Part shown: one piece after another, positions 58,074 to 64,000 of the stretch
How positions within the stretch are numbered: position 1 is the stretch's first letter
How the letters are laid out: each line of letters opens with the position of its first letter
Source: Vanessa cardui
Taxonomy: Eukaryota; Arthropoda; Insecta; Lepidoptera; Nymphalidae
NCBI RefSeq assembly: GCF_905220365.1
Contig: NC_061146.1
Coordinates: forward strand, 5,893,538 to 5,957,537
DNA: 64,000 nucleotides
Direction: 5' to 3'
Program-made: the position numbers and the translations under genes
The notes under the pieces: generated by a model
The model's input: the letters and a program-made list of their open reading frames with translations, nothing else
The model's database searches: none
Told to the model about the DNA's origin: nothing

Positions 58074-59757
58074 AATAAATAAAATTTTAACAAAAAGAAA
58101 AACCGACTTCAAACAAAACACTATTTTAAAACAAATGAATATGCACGAAAAAGTAATAAAAATAATTGCGTATTCAACATATTTTTTAGAGTCTTCCTAA
58201 GTTAAATGAAATGAAAAATATTAGACTACTTAAAAGTCGATTAACGATTATATCATGTAGTTATAGTTATTGGTATATTTGGAGCCGGTGTCAGCCACGG
58301 TGCCCTTGCCCCAACAATCAAAAGAAAGAAGCGATACGAGCCCCTTGATTGATCCAGTATATTATTGTGTAAAAGGTAATTTGTAAAAAACATATTTGTC
58401 AAAGTATTCTCGTATTGTATTTTGATAGATATATTGTAGGGTTTTATTGGCTGACACCGACTCCAAATATAACAATAATTATAACTACATGTTATAATCG
58501 TTAATCGACTTTTAAGTAGTCTAATATTTTTCATTTCATTTAACTTAGGAAGACTCTAAAAAATATGTTGAATACGCAATTATTTTTATTACTTTTTCGT
58601 GCATATTCATTTGTTTTAAAATAGTGTTTTGTTTGAAGTCGGTTTTTCTTTTTGTTAAAATTTTATTTATTTTTTGATTTTAAGTGAAGCTGATGTTGAC
58701 TAACTATTTTTTTTTAATATGGATAGATTAAACGTTCCGTTTATATGAGTCAGAAACTACTTCGAGGACAATTTCAAAGGAAACTTGCAAATAAAGCAAA
58801 AATAGACTTTCGAAAATGCGGATTAAATACGTCACGCGGCGTAAACTACAAGGATCCCTCGAAAGAGCTGTAATCGAACTCAGCAAAAAAACTTTGAAAA
58901 AGACCAACTATATTTCGTACATCATATGACATCACATCACATACACAAAATTTGATTAAAGATAGTAAGAAATTCTGCCCCATATCGCACCCTAACTGCG
59001 AGCCGTGTAGGAGTTCCATCACTACATAGTATAAAACAAAGTCGCTTTCTCTGTCCCTATATCTTTAAATCTACGCAACGGATTTTGATGCGGTTTTTTT
59101 TTAAAAGATAGTGTGATTCAAGGGGAAGGTTTGTGTATATAAAACATGAACAATATAGTAAAGAAACACTGATAATTTTAGAAGTTTGCGATGTGATGTC
59201 GTATATAAACAAATTCTGTAGTATATTTAGTATCGGTAGCTAGTTGATTATAATATTCGACTATGATAATTACATAAACATAACCACATTACGGAAGGTG
59301 ACTGAAATATCCAAATAACCTATAAATAAAAGATTCGACCGAGTATCGCTAACGTGCTCCTCAGAATTGTTCCGTTCCCTTCCGTTCCGTTACTTTGTCA
59401 TGGATCCTGTGCTCAGAACCTTACCAAACTTTCACCAAATTACCCTTGAAGTATATATTTTATAATAAAAAAAGAATTATCAAAATTGGTTAACGTGATT
59501 TTCAGTTATTCACCTCTTTGTCGCGCATATACATAATGCAAATTTAAGACTTATGTCGTTTTCACATGGATACCATCATCGGAAAAAAAATAAAAAAAAT
59601 GGGACCCCACGGGAAGCACTACCTTTCAAACAAAAAAAAAATTATCAAAATCGGTCCACCCAGTGAAAAGTTATGAGGTAACAAACATAAAAAAAAAAAA
59701 AAAAAAAAAAAATACAGACGAATTGATAACCTCCTCCTTTTGGAAGTCGGTTGAAAA
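58074..59757 (-). mobile_element. Repeat I, long copy 2 (inverted partner of 41196)
   Basis: Same unit as 41196-42903 in opposite orientation, including its own inverted arms (about 58076-58305 and 58449-58680) and Helitron-like block (about 59022-59240). Differences seen are a few substitutions and a small deletion at the J hairpin. Confidence 0.78.
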
Positions 59758-59759
59758 CA

Positions 59760-60620
59760 CATTCACACACGCCCACAGTCAATACTTATATACAAGTAAC
59801 TAAGCAATTTGATACTTCTATGCTAGCTAACCTCTTTGGAACTAAGTTATTTTACTTGGCTTATAGTAAATTGAACTGACCGACATCCTCACGCAAGGAA
59901 AAGCCTTACATAAGCGACCCTCTTTGTTATTGTTTTAATTCACACGGGTTTTATTAACAACTTTATTTCTTATCATTTAATTAAAATAAAGTTCCGTTAA
60001 ATCGATTGAGTCGTGATAGATTGGAACAAATGGACAGACAGGCAAAAATAGTTATTTTGGTATATGTACTGTGTACAAGTGGATATTTCAAAATTACAAA
60101 CTAACACTCCAATTCTATTATATGTATTGAAATACATATAATAGAATTGGAAAAGAAATAATTGAATATTTCTTATATTCTATTCATAAAATGATTTAAT
60201 TAATTAATTTACAAATATGTAGTTTCACTCCGGCAGAATGAGGGATTCTAACCATACCGCTTAAATGTAAATATATGTATATGAATTACTGATAAATTAT
60301 TTTTTTTATATCTTAAAAATATATGGATATATTTTTATCGCCTTTCTTGCCTGAACATATTATATATTTAGATAGATGTTCATTCATAGTCTTAAGTCCT
60401 ACATTCTTATTGAGCAAAATTACTTTCCAACCGATCTAATATACGGGATTGACCACAGTTTGAGAGAACCACTAAAATATGAGCTAAATTTGAATTCGTT
60501 CATAGTGCATTTAATTCTATTCATAGAAAACCTTCGAGTATTTCAACAAACAAAATTTATAAAGCTAGTAATTCTCTTAAATTGATTTAGTCTCTTTGAA
60601 TCATTTTTGATTAAATTTAG
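59760..60620. other. Mostly unassigned AT-rich sequence
   Basis: Contains a dispersed-repeat block at 59990-60115 (related to 26830) and a perfect hairpin at 60111-60152 (CCAATTCTATTATATGTATT and complement). No exon seen. Confidence 0.45.
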
Positions 60621-60621
60621 A

Positions 60622-61046
60622 GTGTAATGGCTGACATATAGGCTACCTATAAAGGAAAGTGTAACGACGTAGCCACCACATAGGCTGCCTATAAAGGCCA
60701 GTGTAACGACGTAGCCGCCACATAGGCTGCCTATAAAGGCCAGTGTAACGACGTAGCCGCCATATAGACTGCCTATAAAAGCCAGTGTAACGACGTAGCC
60801 GCCATATAGACTGCCTATAAAGGCCAGTGTAACGACGTAGCCGCTATATACAATGTCTATAAAGGCCAGTGTAACGACGTAGCCGCCATATAGGCTGCCT
60901 ATAAAAGCCAGTGTAACGACGTAGCCGCCATACAGGCTGCCTATAAAGGCCAGTGTAACGACGAAGCCGCTATATACACTGTCTATAAAGGCTAGTGTAA
61001 CGACGTAGCCGCCATAAAGGCTGCCTATAAAGGCCATTGTAAATAT
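60622..61046. repeat. 42-bp minisatellite, about 10 copies
   Basis: Unit of 42 bases built from GTGTAACGACGTAGCCGCCA and TATAGGCTGCCTATAAAGGC plus CA. Because 42 is a multiple of three, the - strand stays open for 164 codons (61037-60543) as a 14-residue repeat AFIGSLYGGYVVTL. Variant units (DSVYSG/DIVYSG) are units 2 and 5. I regard the frame as a by-product. Confidence 0.85.
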
Positions 61047-62029
61047 ACTACTGCCTATAAAAGGAGGTAAATATACTAGAATTAAAAAAAATTGAGATGA
61101 TTGGATATTCTACTGTCCAACAGTAACTCGGTATATTTGTACACTTTAAAGGGGAACACGTGGAGTTACGACGTTTGCATAAATAAAATGCAAACGTAGA
61201 CAAACAACACTTTAGATCAATTACTTTAATCGAATATAGATAGAAAGTTTATTTATTTCTGATTAATAATTATTTATTTTTGAATAATTATTACTGATTA
61301 CCTATCATACAATTTTGACTATAGATGAAGATATAGATACTTATTCTATTTTTTTTGGGATTATGGCAACGGAATGATTACATAAGTGAGTGAGTTCTTG
61401 TGTGTGAGTGAGTGGAGCTACCAAGTACCCTACGTTCTTGGTAGGCTCTACTCATCAGATATTGTACAGCTATTATTGTTGTGTTCCGGTTTGAAGGATG
61501 CAATGCTGATACTAAATATACTACATAATGTCTTACAAATTTCACAGCTATTTGTCATAACACAAAAAAACCGCTATGTATCTGCGTTTTAAATCTGTAA
61601 TATCTTCGAGAATATTTATTTAAATTACGTGCTGTAAAGGGCCATAATTATGTATATCAAATACACGATTAATTTAAGGTACTGGGTAATTAGATAAGGA
61701 TTAATGTATTGCATTATTTTTCGAAATTAAACTATTAATTCTCGTAAAACGTAAAGGGTAAAAAAATTTCCTTGTGGGGTATCCCTAAAAGATAGATAAA
61801 TACCATCGCGGACTTTTTTGTAGACCTTTTTACTGTACAATACTGTAGTACATTATTTTGATCTATCTCTTAGGGTTCGGCCAGCGTTTGTAATGTGAGC
61901 GCAAAAAATATGGTAATTTACAACCTCACTTTGAAATACTCTTAAATTATCAGTGTTTCTCTGTTATATTGTGCATGTGTTATTCATATAAACTTCCCTG
62001 CATTCCCGAATCTGTCTGTCTATTGAAGT
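61047..62029. other. AT-rich intergenic or intronic sequence
   Basis: Holds a SINE-B remnant at 61410-61500 (GTTGTGTTCCGGTTTGAAGG) and Helitron-J-like bits at 61505 and 61925 (TTATCAGTGTTTCTCTGTTA). Nothing else recognised. Confidence 0.45.
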
Positions 62030-62418
62030 CAGTCTGTCAATAAACCCTTCTTGGGGCAAGGTATCCGTTTCTATAAATATAATTCCGCATTTTTTGTAAT
62101 AATATGCTTTTATTACAAAAAAATAATTTGTAATAAAAGCATATTATTCGATACAAGATTTTATAGATCATATAAAAGCGTGGAGTTAATACATGTTGAC
62201 TTCCAAGCAGGATATATTAATTGAAATAATTGTATTAACTAACATGACTTTGTATTTTTTAAATGTTACTACTTAACGTTACTTTAGCTACTGAGTTTCT
62301 TGCCGGCTCTTCTGGGTAGAATCTACTTCCCGAACCGGTGGTAGCTTCATCTAATTGTAATTAAAAGATGCTTGTAAAAGCCTACTTGAATAAAGTTTAT
62401 TTTGATTTTGATTTTGAT
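62030..62418 (+). mobile_element. LINE 3' fragment with a hairpin
   Basis: AACCCTTCTTGGGGCAAGGT to (TTTTGA)n tail. At 62097-62147, AATAATATGCTTTTATTACA is followed by its complement, an inverted duplication within the LINE copy. Confidence 0.68.
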
Positions 62419-62604
62419 AATTACTTCATTTTAAAGATTTAAATATAGGAACAGTAAGCGGTAAGCGACTGTCTATACCATGTAATGATTTGCTACCAAT
62501 ATCATGATAGTGGTATTATACACCAATCATTACAAAGAAAATATAATATAATACATATTTCAAATAATAAAAACGTGTTTCTTATTGTGTATGTAACATG
62601 ATAT

Positions 62605-62715
62605 TAAAAAAAATAGATCCCGCTGAGTTTCTTTCGCCGATTCTTCTCAGGACTGTGGCGTTCAATTCCGAACCGGTGGTTAATTTTTGACTATCAATAA
62701 GAAAGTCTAAACACT
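62605..62715 (+). mobile_element. LINE 3' UTR fragment
   Basis: CCCGCTGAGTTTCTTTCGCC and CCGAACCGGTGGTTAATTTT only. Confidence 0.6.
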
Positions 62716-63409
62716 TGACTTTCATAATGTCTACTGCACTAACACACATAATGCCTAATGCACGTTCGCCAGTGTGTATGATAAAAAAAGGAAATTAAAA
62801 TAAATGTTTTTGACTACGCATTTACGATTTAGCTTCTTGTTATCTTTAATGCGATAAATAAATCGGTGAAGACATTAGCGGTAAGCGATTGCCTGGATGT
62901 TCTGTGGATTGTAAGCTTTACAAAATTTATCATTCGAATCTTATTTCCTGATACTTATACAGATTTTTTCTTGGTTTCTTAGAACTCTCTTAGCGCTCTT
63001 TATAAAACGACGTTCAGAATTCATTTACAGATATAATATTATTTTAAATTATCTTGGTATAACAGGAGTTTAAGCTTATGATGTTTGTATTTTTTGGTTG
63101 AACTTTTAAAATGAATGAATTAATAAATATTGGAAACGGTATCGAGTACTAGCTAAACATGCGGTTTTACTCGCGTGAAATTTATAAATCTTTACCTTTA
63201 ACACAAAAACCGTCACTAATCATTTTAAGTCTTCGAGAAGTGCTTTGAAAATAGGAGCATATGTAACTGTCTTGTGACTCAAACTATCTCGACACGAAAT
63301 CAGCACTTTAAGCGTGAAGAGATAACAGATAGAGTTACTATCGCAAACTAGGCAGACTCATTTTCTTATGTCATCACCACATACGTTAGTACTGTAATTT
63401 ATTATATAA
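62716..63409. other. Unassigned sequence
   Basis: AT-rich; no repeat family or coding signal recognised on either strand. Confidence 0.4.
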
Positions 63410-63640
63410 TGTAGGTAATGGAATAAGCAAATGGACCACCTGAAGTCAGAAATATTAATCATTCCTTGCATCACACACAGCTCCACCAAGCTGGGAGCTG
63501 AGATGTGATGTTCCTTGTGCATATAGTTACACTGGTTTACTCACCTTCTAAACCAGAAAACAACAATACTAATTGTTATTTGGCGTTATAATATCTGACG
63601 AGGGGGAGCTACCAATCCAGTAGGGCCTGGCACCACATTT
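63410..63640 (-). mobile_element. SINE-B, diverged
   Basis: AGCAAATGGACCACCTGAAG, ATTAATCATTCCTTGCATC and ATCTGACGAGGGGGAGCTAC align to reverse SINE-B with deletions. Confidence 0.5.
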
Positions 63641-63675
63641 TTTACACATTGGTTAATCCACGCTCGAATCTATCT

Positions 63676-63983
63676 ATGAGTCGAGATGGCCCAGTGGTTA
63701 GAACGCGTGCATCTTAACCGATGATTGCGGGTTCAAACCCAGGCAAGCGCCGCTGATTAATGTGCGTAATTTGTCTTTATAATTCATCTCGTGCTCCGTG
63801 GTAAAGCAAAACATCGTGAGGAAACCTGCATGTGAAAAATTTCATAGAAATTCTGCCACATGTGTATTCCATTAACCCGCACTGGAACAGCGTGGTGGAA
63901 TATGTTCCAAACCTTCTCCTCAAAGGGAGAGGAGGCCTTTAGCCCAGCAGTGGGAATTTACAGGCTGTTGTTGTTGTTGTTGT
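63676..63983 (+). mobile_element. SINE-A, full length and young
   Basis: Begins GAGTCGAGATGGCCCAGTGG with perfect boxes A and B and ends (GTT)n. Few differences from the window consensus. ATCTAYG-like flanks. Confidence 0.82.
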
Positions 63984-64000
63984 AATCTACGCTCATGATT

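Noticed and set aside
58253..58534. 93-codon - strand frame in repeat I
   Set aside because: Lies across the palindrome of repeat I with no family features.
60543..61037. 164-residue repetitive protein on the - strand
   Set aside because: It is the 42-bp minisatellite read in frame; no splice sites, promoter or non-repeat domain.
1..64000. CRISPR arrays, operons, bacterial promoters and phage genes
   Set aside because: The window is clearly eukaryotic; spaced direct repeats are SINEs, MITEs or minisatellites.

Overview
This is an AT-rich, intron-rich, transposon-laden nuclear window from an insect, most likely a butterfly or moth. The evidence is the mix of repeats: three SINE families with RNA polymerase III type promoters or lepidopteran-type sequence, TA-flanked MITEs, CTAGT-ended Helitron-like repeats, CR1/Jockey-type and RTE-type LINE tails. 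I see no operons, CRISPR arrays or genuine tRNA/rRNA genes. Species cannot be named from sequence alone.

Three protein-coding genes were assembled exon by exon. All intron phases agree and each assembly gives an open frame. (1) A collagen chain on the + strand: 15 exons between 889 and 15796, the last 460 residues, with its 5' part outside the window. (2) An RNF123/KPC1-type RING E3 ubiquitin ligase on the - strand: 11 exons between 56281 and 17472, the C-terminal 484 residues including the whole RING finger, with its 5' part beyond the right side. It converges tail-to-tail with the collagen gene. (3) A complete alkaline phosphatase family gene on the + strand: 9 exons, 44629-52516, 515 residues. 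It lies entirely inside one 20.8-kb RNF123 intron, on the opposite strand. Two zinc-1 ligand positions are replaced (Ser342, Phe346) and no hydrophobic GPI-anchor tail is seen, so it may be a secreted pseudo-phosphatase.

The same RNF123 intron holds a nearly intact non-LTR retrotransposon (about 34.0-38.99 kb). It has a coiled-coil ORF1, and an endonuclease/reverse-transcriptase ORF2 broken by one small deletion. ORF2 has no AUG before its endonuclease motifs. The ORF1 stop directly follows an A_AAA_AAC heptamer and precedes a 14-bp interrupted stem, which together look like a -1 ribosomal frameshift signal.

Layout: 1-15.9 kb collagen, introns filled with SINEs, a piggyBac remnant and MITEs; 15.9-17.3 kb intergenic; 17.3-33.1 kb the 3' half of RNF123; 33.1-54.0 kb the giant RNF123 intron with the LINE, the first arm of a long inverted repeat and the phosphatase gene; 54.0-56.3 kb three RNF123 exons; 56.3-64 kb repeats, including the second arm of the inverted repeat (58.1-59.8 kb) and a 42-bp minisatellite (60.6-61.0 kb). 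Coordinates of repeat edges are approximate unless a target-site duplication or terminal repeat is stated.
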